A stretch of DNA of 64,000 nucleotides from Bacteroidales bacterium UBA5281 (GCA_002410555.1 DHSR01000033.1:151566-215565); one strand, 5' to 3'; positions 52,645 to 61,308 are shown, numbered from the stretch's first letter. Made by a program: numbers and translations. Notes: generated from the letters alone by a model not told the origin.

Positions 52645-53112
52645 TTAAGGTTTACGTGTTACAAAAATTTTATTATCACTAAAGTGTGTCACAATGATTG
52701 GGGTCTCCTGATCAATAAATTCGCCATTGGTATGCACCTCATAAATTTCTTCTTTAAACAGTGCTCTGCCTGAAGGAGATAATCTTGAAATACTTTTTCC
52801 CTCGTCGCCCACTTGCACCGTTACCGTATCAACTTCATTTACCTTACCTGATATTATGGTATGTAACATGAGGCGGTCCCATGTTTTTGATTTTAATGAA
52901 AAATAAAAGGTAATAATAATGAAAAATACTGTTCCTGCAAGTATATAATGTCCCATAGGAGTGCCCAATGAGTGATAGGACTCCCAAATTGAAAACACAA
53001 TAAGGGCAAAACCGGAGATACCAATAATGGTGGTACCTGGTATTACAAGCATCTCAAGAATGAGAAAGACAAGTCCGGCAAGGATGAGTACAATGATGAG
53101 GGTAAGAGACAT
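52645..53112 (-). CDS. NfeD-like membrane protein
   Basis: 155 aa. Three hydrophobic helices (LTLIIVLILAGLVFLILEMLVIPGTT..., FALIVFSIWES, YILAGTVFFIIITFYFSL) followed by a C-terminal OB-fold of the NfeD type (GDEGKSISRLSPSGRALFKEEIYEVHTNGEFIDQETPIIVTHF). It is the short form lacking the serine-protease domain. Directly upstream of floA; the pair probably assemble in lipid microdomains. Confidence 0.93.
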   Translation of the reverse strand: MSLTLIIVLILAGLVFLILEMLVIPGTTIIGISGFALIVFSIWESYHSLGTPMGHYILAGTVFFIIITFYFSLKSKTWDRLMLHTIISGKVNEVDTVTVQVGDEGKSISRLSPSGRALFKEEIYEVHTNGEFIDQETPIIVTHFSDNKIFVTRKP

Positions 53113-53167
53113 TTGCTTACAGCTTTGGTAATGCCGTACAAATGTAAGCTAATAAGACCAAACTATA

Positions 53168-53968
53168 TTAGTTTTCTCTAAAATATTTCATGGCTTTAGG
53201 AATATAGTTGGTAATTTCCTTAATACGATTCTGGTTTGAGGGATGTGTACTTAAGAATTCCGGAGGTGCCTGACCACCCAAAGCAGCCATTTCCTGCCAG
53301 AATGATATGGCACGGTGGGGATCGTAGCCTGCCATAGCCATAAATACCATTCCCAGCTTATCGGCTTCATATTCATGTGTTCTGGAATACGCCAGAGTTC
53401 CCAACTGCGAACCTACTCCATAAACCGTATTGAAAATACTGCGGGTAAGTTCCGGTTCTTTCTGAAGTGCTACATCGAGGGTAACTCCACCGAGGGCGAT
53501 AGCCAATTGCTGGCTCATGCGTTCACCGCCGTGATTAACCACTGCATGCGCAATTTCATGTCCCATAACTACAGCTATACCTGCTTCATCTTTAGTCAGG
53601 GGCATAATTCCTGTATAAAATACTACTTTACCGCCTGGCATGGCCCAGGCGTTAACTTCGGGGCTTTCCACCAGGTTAAATTCCCATTTGTAGCCTTTTA
53701 CGGCCTCTGGCATACCATTATTATTAAAATAATCTTCTACTGCGTTGGAAATTCTCTGCCCCACGCGGCGAAGTGTTTTTACCTGTTCATTAGAAGCCGG
53801 CAGGGTTTTGTGTTCGCTAAGAAACTGATTGTAGCTCGAGAGGCTCATCTCAGTAATCATATTGTCGGGCACAACATTAAATTGCCGGCGTCCGGTAATG
53901 GGTACTTTTGAACATGAGGTAATCAGAATGAGAGCTGAGAAGGTCAGGGCTGAAACAAAAGTTTTCAT
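53168..53968 (-). CDS. M48-family metalloprotease lipoprotein
   Basis: 266 aa. Lipobox ITSC (Cys19). The zinc site VMGHEIAHAVV (His137, Glu138, His141) and the third ligand in HEYEADKLGM are intact, with NAWAMPGGKVVFYTG upstream as in BepA/LoiP-like peptidases. It probably acts in the periplasm on misassembled outer-membrane proteins. The lipoprotein form without TPR repeats is closer to LoiP. It is 11 nt downstream of clpS. Confidence 0.94.
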   Translation of the reverse strand: MKTFVSALTFSALILITSCSKVPITGRRQFNVVPDNMITEMSLSSYNQFLSEHKTLPASNEQVKTLRRVGQRISNAVEDYFNNNGMPEAVKGYKWEFNLVESPEVNAWAMPGGKVVFYTGIMPLTKDEAGIAVVMGHEIAHAVVNHGGERMSQQLAIALGGVTLDVALQKEPELTRSIFNTVYGVGSQLGTLAYSRTHEYEADKLGMVFMAMAGYDPHRAISFWQEMAALGGQAPPEFLSTHPSNQNRIKEITNYIPKAMKYFREN

Positions 53969-53979
53969 ACAAATTGGTA

Positions 53980-54252
53980 TTATTCGATGGATACTGTTAA
54001 CCCTCTATCGATCAATGCAATATACGGCGGTTTCAATTCAGTGAGGGAACCTGACTTTACACCGCTTTTTCCTTTGTAATGAACGATTAATGTAATTTGT
54101 TCTGCCTGAAGTGGTTCCAGTTCGCAAATCTCCACCAATGCTTCGATAACATAATCAAAAGTGTTAATTTCATCATTATAAAGTACCAATTCCTTCTCAA
54201 AGTCGGAAGAAGTAACTTCCTGGTGGAGCAGATCGGGTTTTTCCTTAGTCAT
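53980..54252 (-). CDS. clpS: ATP-dependent Clp protease adaptor ClpS
   Basis: 90 aa from the ATG at 54252 (an in-frame ATG at 54291 adds 13 residues). The core LVLYNDEINTFDYVIEALVEIC...QAEQITLIVHYKGKSGVKSG is the ClpS fold: Asn-Asp-Glu and the hydrophobic pocket for N-degrons are recognisable. It delivers N-end-rule substrates to ClpA/ClpC; the ClpC of this genome is at 38-41 kb. It precedes the M48 peptidase gene by 11 nt. Confidence 0.92.
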   Translation of the reverse strand: MTKEKPDLLHQEVTSSDFEKELVLYNDEINTFDYVIEALVEICELEPLQAEQITLIVHYKGKSGVKSGSLTELKPPYIALIDRGLTVSIE

Positions 54253-54396
54253 AATTTTACAGAGATCAGATGTTGTTAAATAAAACTCCATAAAAATACA
54301 AAAATCGTTTCAATAATCGTTAATCAAAAAATATTCCATACTCATTTCAGGCAATAGGTGTAAATTTGCCTGTCATTGAAATCAAAGGATTTTAAA

Positions 54397-55080
54397 ATGC
54401 ATCAAAAGAGCAAACCTGATATATTACTTAAGTTTTCCGCTGAATTCGCAGCTTTGTTAACGAAGCGGCTTCCGGGAATTGAGGCTCATGAAAGGCTTGC
54501 ACCATCCAATAGGTCTGAATTACTCAAACTGGGGAAAAATAGCCCCCCTCCGCGAATGAGCAGTGTACTGGTTTTATTGTATCGGGAGGAAGACAGTGTT
54601 AAATTGGTATTTACCAAAAGATGCGAATACGAAGGCATTCACAGCGGACAAGTCTCTTTTCCGGGGGGCAAAGCCGAACCGGAGGATAGTGGTCTGATTG
54701 ATACCGCGCTGAGAGAAACACAAGAAGAGATTGGGCTATTTTCTAAAGACATAGATATAATAGGCAAGCTAAGCGATTTGTATGTTCCACCCAGTAATTT
54801 TATCATCCGTCCATTTGTGGGTATATACGAAGGATTGCCGCATTTTATTCCTAACCCGGAAGAAGTGGCTGAGATTTTCAGTGTTCCCCTTTCTTATCTG
54901 TTACATTATGGAGAACAAATTAACCATCCTGTTACCATGAGTAATGGTATGAAAATGCAAGTGCCGGGATTTAAATTCGGTCATCATTTGATTTGGGGAG
55001 CTACGGCTATGATTTTAAGCGAATTTTTAACGCTTGCCACCTGGTGCCCTTCAATTGCCAATTTTTCTAATCAGCTCTGA
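54397..55080 (+). CDS. Nudix hydrolase, CoA pyrophosphatase type
   Basis: 227 aa from the ATG at 54397; the frame opens at a TTG at 54376 that lies close behind a -7 box (TAAATTTG, 54361-54368), making the ATG more likely. The Nudix box GGKAEPEDSGLIDTALRETQEEIG is complete and preceded by FTKRCEYEGIHSGQVSFPGG, the NuCoA motif of CoA diphosphatases. It cleaves CoA or acyl-CoA to phosphopantetheine and 3',5'-ADP. The 3' end overlaps the convergent OsmC gene by 10 bp. Confidence 0.9.
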   Translation: MHQKSKPDILLKFSAEFAALLTKRLPGIEAHERLAPSNRSELLKLGKNSPPPRMSSVLVLLYREEDSVKLVFTKRCEYEGIHSGQVSFPGGKAEPEDSGLIDTALRETQEEIGLFSKDIDIIGKLSDLYVPPSNFIIRPFVGIYEGLPHFIPNPEEVAEIFSVPLSYLLHYGEQINHPVTMSNGMKMQVPGFKFGHHLIWGATAMILSEFLTLATWCPSIANFSNQL

Positions 55081-55487
55081 TTGATGATTTCCCAGGTGAT
55101 ATGGGAAGCATGTTTGAGCATGGCTGTTACACCACAATATTTTTCCTGCGAAAGGGTAATGGCCTTATTTAATTTATCTTCAGGTAAGGAATCTCCCCTG
55201 AAAATATATTTTAGGTGAATATTATTGTATATTTGTGGGAGATCATCTGAAAGTTCACCTTCCACTTCTATTGAAAATTCTCTGGGTTCAACTTTCATCT
55301 TTTTAAGAATAGAAATCACATCCATTCCGGTACAGCCCCCCAATGAGGCAAGCGATAACATTTTCGGTCTGAATCCCGAATCTTCTCCGCCTTTTTCTTC
55401 ATCCACGTCAATTCGGATGGTATGTCGGGCTGCGCTGGCTTCAAAAGCCATTTTGCCTGCCCAGTGCATATTTACCTGGTGTTTCAT
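55071..55487 (-). CDS. OsmC/Ohr-family protein
   Basis: 138 aa. The two redox Cys of the family are present, in SLGGCTGMDV and EKYCGVTAML, and the fold runs from MHWAGKMAFEA to ITWEIINQ. Family members reduce organic hydroperoxides through a Cys pair. Which subfamily (OsmC, Ohr or YhfA-like) is uncertain; the first motif GGCTGMDVISIL resembles the YhfA/OsmC branch. It is convergent with the Nudix gene, overlapping by 10 bp. Confidence 0.9.
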   Translation of the reverse strand: MKHQVNMHWAGKMAFEASAARHTIRIDVDEEKGGEDSGFRPKMLSLASLGGCTGMDVISILKKMKVEPREFSIEVEGELSDDLPQIYNNIHLKYIFRGDSLPEDKLNKAITLSQEKYCGVTAMLKHASHITWEIINQS

Positions 55488-55798
55488 AACTTTTGGTTAA
55501 AAGTGTTATTCTTTAAGTCGAACAATAAAGTAAGGATAAAGGTTCAGGTTTAAAGTATGTATAATTTTCAGCATGAAAGAATCAAAATATAATCTTAAAA
55601 AGTTTAGCCTGGCATTACCTTGAATATCAGTGTATAAACAAAATTAATGGTAAATAAATTACGATTTATCTTTGATGTTTTCTTAAAAAATTGTATTTTT
55701 ACCAATTAGATAATCCCCATGCCGGTTTATCGAAATAACAGGGACTTTGTCTTATATAATAAATTTTCATAAAATCCGGCTTTAAATCTGAATAAAAT
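55488..55798. other. Intergenic region between OsmC and KamA-like genes
   Basis: 311 AT-rich bases between divergent genes. I see no convincing promoter pair, RNA or repeat. Confidence 0.4.
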
Positions 55799-57145
55799 AT
55801 GTCTGAAATTAATGAATACCAGGCCTATACGGCCAGAAATTTTCTATCAATACCTCAGCTGGCTGTGCTGAGCGATGAAGAAAAAAGAGAAATAGAGATT
55901 GTTGCTGAAGTTTTGCCTTTTAAAAGCAATTCTTATGTAGTGAATGAACTTATAAATTGGGAAAATTATGCTGATGATCCCATCTTCCGGTTAACCTTTC
56001 CGGCAAGAGAAATGCTGACTGAAACGCACTATAACCGTATGGCTGAAGCCATGGATAATCAGTTGGACCGGAAGGAAATCAGGCGGGTGGCCAATGAAAT
56101 CCGGCTTGAACTTAACCCACATCCTGCCGGACAGCTTCAAATGAATGTTCCCAGAATTAATGGCAGATTGATGCATGGATTGCAACACAAATACAGAGAA
56201 ACTGTGCTGTTCTTTCCAAGTCAGGGTCAGACCTGCCATGCTTATTGCACTTTTTGTTTTCGTTGGCCACAATTCTCAGGTATGCAAGGAATGAAGTTTG
56301 CCTCCCGCGATGCCGGTGACTTTGCTGATTACTTAAGGGTTCATAAAGAGGTGACCAATGTATTGTTTACCGGTGGAGATCCCCTAATCATGCATACTTC
56401 TTTACTTGAACAATACATTGAGCCCTTACTTCATCCTGATTTTGAACACATTCATACCATTCGCATCGGTTCAAAAGCACTCGCTTACTGGCCTTATCGG
56501 TTTTTAACAGATAAAGATGCTGAGGAATTGATTGCGTTATTTGAAAAAATTAATTTAGCGGGCAAGCATTTGACACTAATGGCACATTTTAATCATCCGG
56601 TAGAGCTTTCGACCAAAGCGGTTAAACAAGCCATAAAAAAGATACGATTAACCGGAACTGAGATTAGAACCCAAAGCCCGGTAATGAAACACATCAATGC
56701 CTCGGCATCCATATGGGCAAAAATGTGGAAGATGCAGGTAAGTCTTGGCATGATTCCCTACTACATGTTTATGGCACGTGATACCGGAGCACATCATTAT
56801 TTTAATATTTCCATTAAACGGGCACATGAAATTTACCGGGACGCATATAGCAAAGTAAGTGGTATGTCAAAGACCGTTCGTGGCCCGGTAATGTCCGCTG
56901 CACCTGGTAAGATTCACGTGGTTGGTATGAGCGAAGTGGGTGGTGAAAAAATATTCGTTTTACAATTCTTACAGGCACGCAATCCTGATTGGGTAAGGAG
57001 ACCCTTCTTTGCCAAATATCGGGCGGATGCAGCCTGGTTGACCGATCTGGAGCCATTTGGAGAAGAAAAGTTTTTCTGGCAGGAAGAATATGAGGCCATG
57101 AGCCGGACTTCCGTGAGTGAAGCTATTTATCAGGAAGACGAATAG
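55799..57145 (+). CDS. KamA-like radical SAM protein (lysine 2,3-aminomutase family)
   Basis: 448 aa. The radical SAM motif CHAYCTFC (Cys146, 150, 153) is followed by FTGGDPLIMHT and RIGSKALAYWP. GPVMSAAPGKIHVVGM near 365 resembles the PLP-lysine region of KamA. The N-terminal 100 residues differ from lysine 2,3-aminomutase (no RWxDWRWQ tract), so the substrate may not be lysine. The family also contains EpmB and glutamate aminomutases. It is a single gene convergent with the thioesterase gene. Confidence 0.85.
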   Translation: MSEINEYQAYTARNFLSIPQLAVLSDEEKREIEIVAEVLPFKSNSYVVNELINWENYADDPIFRLTFPAREMLTETHYNRMAEAMDNQLDRKEIRRVANEIRLELNPHPAGQLQMNVPRINGRLMHGLQHKYRETVLFFPSQGQTCHAYCTFCFRWPQFSGMQGMKFASRDAGDFADYLRVHKEVTNVLFTGGDPLIMHTSLLEQYIEPLLHPDFEHIHTIRIGSKALAYWPYRFLTDKDAEELIALFEKINLAGKHLTLMAHFNHPVELSTKAVKQAIKKIRLTGTEIRTQSPVMKHINASASIWAKMWKMQVSLGMIPYYMFMARDTGAHHYFNISIKRAHEIYRDAYSKVSGMSKTVRGPVMSAAPGKIHVVGMSEVGGEKIFVLQFLQARNPDWVRRPFFAKYRADAAWLTDLEPFGEEKFFWQEEYEAMSRTSVSEAIYQEDE

Positions 57146-57152
57146 ACGGTTT

Positions 57153-57623
57153 TTAAAAATTTTCATAGCCTGGATACCACAATTTTTTCCTGGCAATTTC
57201 TTCGGGATAGGTAAAGTAATGCATCACCGCTGTTGCACATTCTGTTCCATGCGCATCTGTAATAGAGGTATCAATGACTGCTACATTTTTTTGCATGCCC
57301 CTTAAGGTAGCTTTTAATGTAATTTTTCCACGATCAATATGAACGGGTTTTGAAAGCTTTACTTCCATTTTTGAAGTCACCCCGGATGTATGTAATTTGA
57401 CGAAGACCAACCAACTGGCAATTTCATCCATAAGGGTTGCCTGTATGCCGCCATGTAATATGTTTTTCCATCCTTCGAAGTGAGATTTGGGTTGCCAGAT
57501 GGCAGATACCCCATTATCTTCTTCGGTAAATTCCATCTGAAGTCCGAAATTATTATCGGGAGAACAGCCAAAGCACTGGTATCCTTCAAGAGAAACAAAA
57601 GGGTTATTCAGGAGCCTTTTCAT
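57153..57623 (-). CDS. PaaI/YigI-type hotdog thioesterase
   Basis: 156 aa, a hotdog-fold domain. CFGCSPDNNFGLQMEF opens the protein, and HFEGWKNILHGGIQATLMDEIASW carries the HGG motif with the catalytic Asp/Glu of PaaI-like acyl-CoA thioesterases; KLSKPVHIDRGKITLKA completes the sheet. It probably hydrolyses an acyl-CoA, substrate unknown. Its start abuts the stop of the upstream MORN-like gene. Confidence 0.88.
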   Translation of the reverse strand: MKRLLNNPFVSLEGYQCFGCSPDNNFGLQMEFTEEDNGVSAIWQPKSHFEGWKNILHGGIQATLMDEIASWLVFVKLHTSGVTSKMEVKLSKPVHIDRGKITLKATLRGMQKNVAVIDTSITDAHGTECATAVMHYFTYPEEIARKKLWYPGYENF

Positions 57624-58379
57624 TTATTTTCGAAGTTGACCGTTTTTATAGATTTCTGTGTTTTCCAACTTCCCTGAGGGGTCGAACTTCTGCCATTTGC
57701 CCTGTTTTTCACCATGCTCATATTGTCCGGAGAGTTTAACCTTTCCATCATCATAATACTCAATGGATTCTCCTTCATACTGGTTGGTGACAAAATGATC
57801 AATGCTGCGCAATTTCCCATTGGGATAAAATGATTTTTGAGCTCCCTCAAGCAATCCATTATGATAATTGTATTCAGCAATTAAATTCCCTTCCATATCA
57901 AACCATTTGGAAACTCCTTCTTTAAGGCCATTTTTATAATTGGAAAGTTCAGACAACTTATCGCGTCTGTTTTCGTAAAATTTTTTCTGTACACCTTCGA
58001 GTTTACCGTGTCGATAAAAATTAACTGTTTCAACAATCCCGGCATTGGTATAGGTTCGTTGCAGTCCTTCTGGCAGGTCATTTTTAAAGTATTCTTCAGA
58101 GATTAAGGTAGACCGGGTTGAGAACTGAAGGAAAATTCCGTGTTTTAGACCCATTTGATAATTTTCCACCTTATGTAAACTACTGTCATGTGCGTAATAT
58201 ACCAACCAATTACCGTCTTTTTTGCCATTGATTTCCTTACCGTGATAAAGAAATTTTTCATCGCGGGAGCTAAAAAAATCATCAGGTGAAGAAACATTTG
58301 TGGATGCTTTCTGTGCCTGCAACCCATAATTTCCGGAAAGAAGTATAAAAACAATCAAAAATAACCTTAAATTTTTCAT
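57624..58379 (-). CDS. Secreted MORN/YwqK-repeat protein
   Basis: 251 aa from the ATG at 58379. A signal peptide (MKNLRLFLIVFILLSGNYGLQAQ) is followed by about eight tandem MORN-like units of the YwqK type: YHGKEINGKKDGNWLVYY, MGLKHGIFLQF, FYRHGKLEGVQKKFYENR, YKNGLKEGVSKWFDMEG, YHNGLLEGAQKSFYPNG and so on. Though the family is named after YwqK of a toxin-antitoxin pair, such proteins are common single genes in Bacteroidetes. It is directly followed by the thioesterase gene. Confidence 0.9.
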   Translation of the reverse strand: MKNLRLFLIVFILLSGNYGLQAQKASTNVSSPDDFFSSRDEKFLYHGKEINGKKDGNWLVYYAHDSSLHKVENYQMGLKHGIFLQFSTRSTLISEEYFKNDLPEGLQRTYTNAGIVETVNFYRHGKLEGVQKKFYENRRDKLSELSNYKNGLKEGVSKWFDMEGNLIAEYNYHNGLLEGAQKSFYPNGKLRSIDHFVTNQYEGESIEYYDDGKVKLSGQYEHGEKQGKWQKFDPSGKLENTEIYKNGQLRK

Positions 58380-58454
58380 AATCAATAGATTAAAGTTTCA
58401 ATATTTTTTTTGAATGAAACAAAGTTATAAAAATCAATTGAATATAATATGATT

Positions 58455-59750
58455 TTAAGGATATATGGTTGCGGTAAGGTCATAGAGTTCTGTTCCGGTA
58501 ATGGTTGCATTAACTATGCTTCCAGGCTCCACCGGGATATCATTAACCGGAATGAGCACTTCATTGTCTACCTCAGGTGAATCGAACTCAGTGCGACCAA
58601 TCCAGAAGTTGTTCTCCTGGTGGTCAATAATCACCGGCATAACTTTTCCAATCAGCTCCTGATTGTGTTGCGTGACTATTTCCTGTTGAAGCAGCATTAA
58701 CTCTTCTGCACGCCTGGCTTTGATGGCGGGGCGCACATTGTCGGTAAGTTTCCAGGCCGGTGTTTTTTCCTCGTGTGAGTAGGTAAAAACACCAAGACGT
58801 TCAAAGCGTGCCTCCTGAACAAATTGTTTCAATTCATTGAATTCGGTAGCGGTTTCATCCGGATATCCCACTATAAAACTACTTCGGAGGACAATACCGG
58901 GCACTTTGTTGCGAATGGTTTGCACCAGTTTTCTGATCTTGTCTCCTCCCCCACCCCGCTTCATTGATTTTAAAATACGTGGGGTGATGTGTTGAAGCGG
59001 TATATCAAGATAATTACAGATTTTGGGTTGATTGCGCATAACATCCAGCACATCCATGGGAAATCCTACCGGATAAGCATAATGAAGCCGAATCCATTTA
59101 ATTTCCGGGATGGTTATGAGGTTTTCCAATAATGTGGAAAGTTGGCGCTTACCGTAAATATCTTTTCCGTAATAGGTAAGGTCCTGAGCAATCAGCAACA
59201 GCTCTTTAACTCCTTTTGAGGCAAGAAAACGGGCTTCTGACATCAGTTGCTCTATGGGTTTTGAAATGTTACCCCCTCTGATTCCGGGGATGGCACAAAA
59301 AGAGCATTGGTGATCACAGCCTTCTGCAATTTTCAGATAGGCATAATGAGCAGGCGTTGTGATTACCCGCTCACCCAGCAAGGCCTCACGGAAAGGTGCA
59401 TTTAGTGCCGAAAGTAAAGCGTGCATATCGTTGACCCCAAAAAAGCCGTCCACTTCAGGAATCTCTGCATTCAACTCGTCACGGTAACGTTCAGACAAAC
59501 AACCCATTACATAAAGGTGACTGATTTTCCCTTCACTTTTCAGACGGGTATAATCCAAAATAGTATTGATAGATTCTTCTTTGGCATCGAAAATAAACCC
59601 ACAGGTATTTATGACAATAATTTCGGCAGGCTGATCGCTGTCGTGATAAACCTGATAGCCAGCAGCCTGTAATTGCCTGAGCATTACTTCAGAATCGACC
59701 AGGTTTTTTGAGCAACCCAGCGTAATGATATTTATGGTTTTTTGTTTCAA
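58455..59750 (-). CDS. rimO: Ribosomal protein S12 methylthiotransferase RimO
   Basis: 431 aa. MTTase domain with Cys in LGCSKN, NTCGFI and MGCLSERY; radical SAM motif CDHQCSFCAIP followed by RGGNISKP; C-terminal TRAM domain (about 365-431). RimO rather than MiaB is supported by CSKNLVDSE and the CDHQCSFC cluster. It adds a methylthio group to Asp89 of S12. It is 30 nt downstream of ftsY and in the usual Bacteroidetes run with the ribosomal genes. Confidence 0.96.
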   Translation of the reverse strand: MKQKTINIITLGCSKNLVDSEVMLRQLQAAGYQVYHDSDQPAEIIVINTCGFIFDAKEESINTILDYTRLKSEGKISHLYVMGCLSERYRDELNAEIPEVDGFFGVNDMHALLSALNAPFREALLGERVITTPAHYAYLKIAEGCDHQCSFCAIPGIRGGNISKPIEQLMSEARFLASKGVKELLLIAQDLTYYGKDIYGKRQLSTLLENLITIPEIKWIRLHYAYPVGFPMDVLDVMRNQPKICNYLDIPLQHITPRILKSMKRGGGGDKIRKLVQTIRNKVPGIVLRSSFIVGYPDETATEFNELKQFVQEARFERLGVFTYSHEEKTPAWKLTDNVRPAIKARRAEELMLLQQEIVTQHNQELIGKVMPVIIDHQENNFWIGRTEFDSPEVDNEVLIPVNDIPVEPGSIVNATITGTELYDLTATIYP

Positions 59751-59780
59751 AAGGGGGGAAATTATGAATGAAAAAATGCA

Positions 59781-60737
59781 TCAACTGCTAAACAGCGAAT
59801 CGACGAATTCTTCCTTAACAAACAATTGCAGATCGGTCATTTTTTCGCCGATGCCAATGTATTTAACAGGGACCTTAAACTGGTCTGAAATACCAATGAC
59901 TACTCCACCTTTGGCTGTACCGTCGAGTTTGGTAAGTGCCAGGGCATTGACCTCAGTGGCAGCAGTAAATTGACGGGCCTGTTCTATGGCATTTTGTCCG
60001 GTAGATGCGTCAAGCACCAGCAAGACTTCGTGGGGTGCATCAGGAAGTAGTTTCTGGAGTACTTTTCTGATTTTTGATAATTCGTTCATGAGTCCCACTT
60101 TGTTGTGTAACCGGCCCGCAGTGTCGATAATGGCAACGTCAGCTTTGCGGGAAATGGCCGATTTAAGAGTGTCAAATGCAACGGAAGCGGGATCAGCACC
60201 CATGCCCTGAGTAATAATTGGGACATCCACGCGTGATGCCCATATTTCGAGCTGGGAAACAGCCGCAGCCCTGAAGGTATCGGCTGCACCGAGCACTACC
60301 TGCTTGCCGGCCAGTTTAAACTGATAAGCCAGCTTACCTATGGTGGTTGTTTTTCCAACGCCATTAACCCCTACCACAAGAATAACATAGGGCGTTTCGC
60401 GCGAAGGGAAATTGAATCCCTGCACCAACTTGTCTTTGTCAGACTCTCCCAGCAAGGCTGTAATTTCTTCACGCAACAACTGATTGAGTTCTGCAGTGCC
60501 AAGATATTTATCACGGGCTACCCTTTCTTCGATGCGGCGAATGATCTTAAGTGTAGTTTCTACACCAACATCAGAAGTTACCAGAATTTCCTCCAGGTTA
60601 TCCAGTACTTCATCATCTACGCGTGATTTCCCAATTACGGCTTTAGAAAGTTTTCCAAAGAAATTGTTTTTGGTTTTTTCGAGACCTTTATCAAGGTCTT
60701 GTTTTTTATCGCGCGAAAGAAATGAAAAGATTCCCAT
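59781..60737 (-). CDS. ftsY: Signal recognition particle receptor FtsY
   Basis: 318 aa from the ATG at 60737 (MGIFSFLSRDKKQDL); the frame is open to 60794 but family members begin here. A short NG-type receptor with little acidic A domain: N domain (about 20-100), then G1 VGVNGVGKTTTIGKLA, G2 DTFRAAA, G3 DTAGRL, G4 TKLDGTAKGG and closing GEKMTDLQLF. It docks SRP-ribosome complexes at the membrane. A promoter-like TAATTTTG at 60792-60799 (minus) and an upstream terminator suggest it can be transcribed on its own. Confidence 0.96.
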   Translation of the reverse strand: MGIFSFLSRDKKQDLDKGLEKTKNNFFGKLSKAVIGKSRVDDEVLDNLEEILVTSDVGVETTLKIIRRIEERVARDKYLGTAELNQLLREEITALLGESDKDKLVQGFNFPSRETPYVILVVGVNGVGKTTTIGKLAYQFKLAGKQVVLGAADTFRAAAVSQLEIWASRVDVPIITQGMGADPASVAFDTLKSAISRKADVAIIDTAGRLHNKVGLMNELSKIRKVLQKLLPDAPHEVLLVLDASTGQNAIEQARQFTAATEVNALALTKLDGTAKGGVVIGISDQFKVPVKYIGIGEKMTDLQLFVKEEFVDSLFSS

Positions 60738-60831
60738 TGGCGTAGTATTGGTAATAGTGAGTAGATAATTAACCTGAATTTGCTCAGGTGACAAAATTAA
60801 TGATTAAAATTGTCAATAAATACAAATAAAA

Positions 60832-60870
60832 ACAGGGTCTTTCCCAAAATAAGAAAAGGCCCTGTCACTT
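60832..60870 (-). terminator. Terminator between DUF4295 gene and ftsY
   Basis: Stem ACAGGG...AAAG-like pairing (ACAGGGCCTTT with AAAGACCCTGT, minus strand), 11-base loop, then TTTTTATTTG. It separates the rpmG-DUF4295 transcript from ftsY, at least partly. Confidence 0.7.
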
Positions 60871-60884
60871 TAAATCAGGATTGA

Positions 60885-61040
60885 TTATTTTTTTGCCAAA
60901 AAGTCCTTCACCTGATCACTTGGAACGATGTTTTCTTTAAAGGTATAGGCCCCGGTTTTACCGGATCTAACCATACGGATCACTTTGGCGAAATTCTTGC
61001 CTGAAGCGGTTCTCAGGGTTGCAACTACTTTCTTTGCCAT
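60885..61040 (-). CDS. DUF4295 small ribosome-associated-type protein
   Basis: 51 aa, too short for most ORF cut-offs. Sequence MAKKVVATLRTASGKNFAKV...IVPSDQVKDFLAKK, very basic, is the DUF4295 family that sits between rpmG and ftsY in many Bacteroidetes. The family is small and always beside bL33, which suggests a ribosomal or assembly role, but no activity is known to me. It begins 9 nt after rpmG. Confidence 0.88.
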   Translation of the reverse strand: MAKKVVATLRTASGKNFAKVIRMVRSGKTGAYTFKENIVPSDQVKDFLAKK

Positions 61041-61049
61041 GGTTCAGTT

Positions 61050-61238
61050 TTATTTAATTTCTTTGTGAACAGTTACTTTCTTCAGAATGGGATTGTATTT
61101 CTTAATCTCCAAACGCTCGGGAGTATTCTTTTTATTCTTGGTGGTAATATAGCGTGAAGTGCCAGGCATGCCACTTGCTTTATGCTCGGTACACTCCAAA
61201 ATTACCTGAATACGCGCTTCTTTCGTCTTTTTAGCCAT
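61050..61238 (-). CDS. rpmG: 50S ribosomal protein L33 (bL33)
   Basis: 62 aa from the ATG at 61238. MAKKTKEARIQVILECTEHK, GTSRYITTKNKKNTPERLEIKKYNP and VTVHKEIK are typical of bL33. The single Cys (ECTEH) indicates the C-minus form without a zinc ribbon. The frame is open to 61289 but the family starts at MAKKTKE. The usual companion rpmB (bL28) is not upstream; the promoter and palindrome are. Confidence 0.95.
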   Translation of the reverse strand: MAKKTKEARIQVILECTEHKASGMPGTSRYITTKNKKNTPERLEIKKYNPILKKVTVHKEIK

Positions 61239-61267
61239 CGGTATTGAGCTTTTTAAATTTCGGACTG

Positions 61268-61298
61268 CAAAAATACAACTTTTTTTCATTCAACCAAA
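61268..61298 (-). promoter_or_regulatory. Promoter of rpmG
   Basis: Minus-strand TATTTTTG (61268-61275) and TTTG (61295-61298) with a 19-base spacer. The -33 box sits at the centre of an inverted repeat. Confidence 0.8.
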
Positions 61299-61308
61299 GG
61301 GTTGAATG
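61287..61308. promoter_or_regulatory. Palindrome overlapping the rpmG -33 box, possible operator
   Basis: Arms CATTCAACC (61287-61295) and GGTTGAATG (61300-61308) with a 4-base spacer, in a T-rich/A-rich context that extends the symmetry. The -33 TTTG of the rpmG promoter falls in the spacer and one arm, where a bound repressor would block sigma contact. Alternatively it is a hairpin in a longer transcript. Confidence 0.5.

Noticed and set aside
57624..58379. Toxin-antitoxin system (YwqK antitoxin)
   Set aside because: No toxin gene is adjacent; the neighbour is a thioesterase. The repeat type alone does not prove a TA role.
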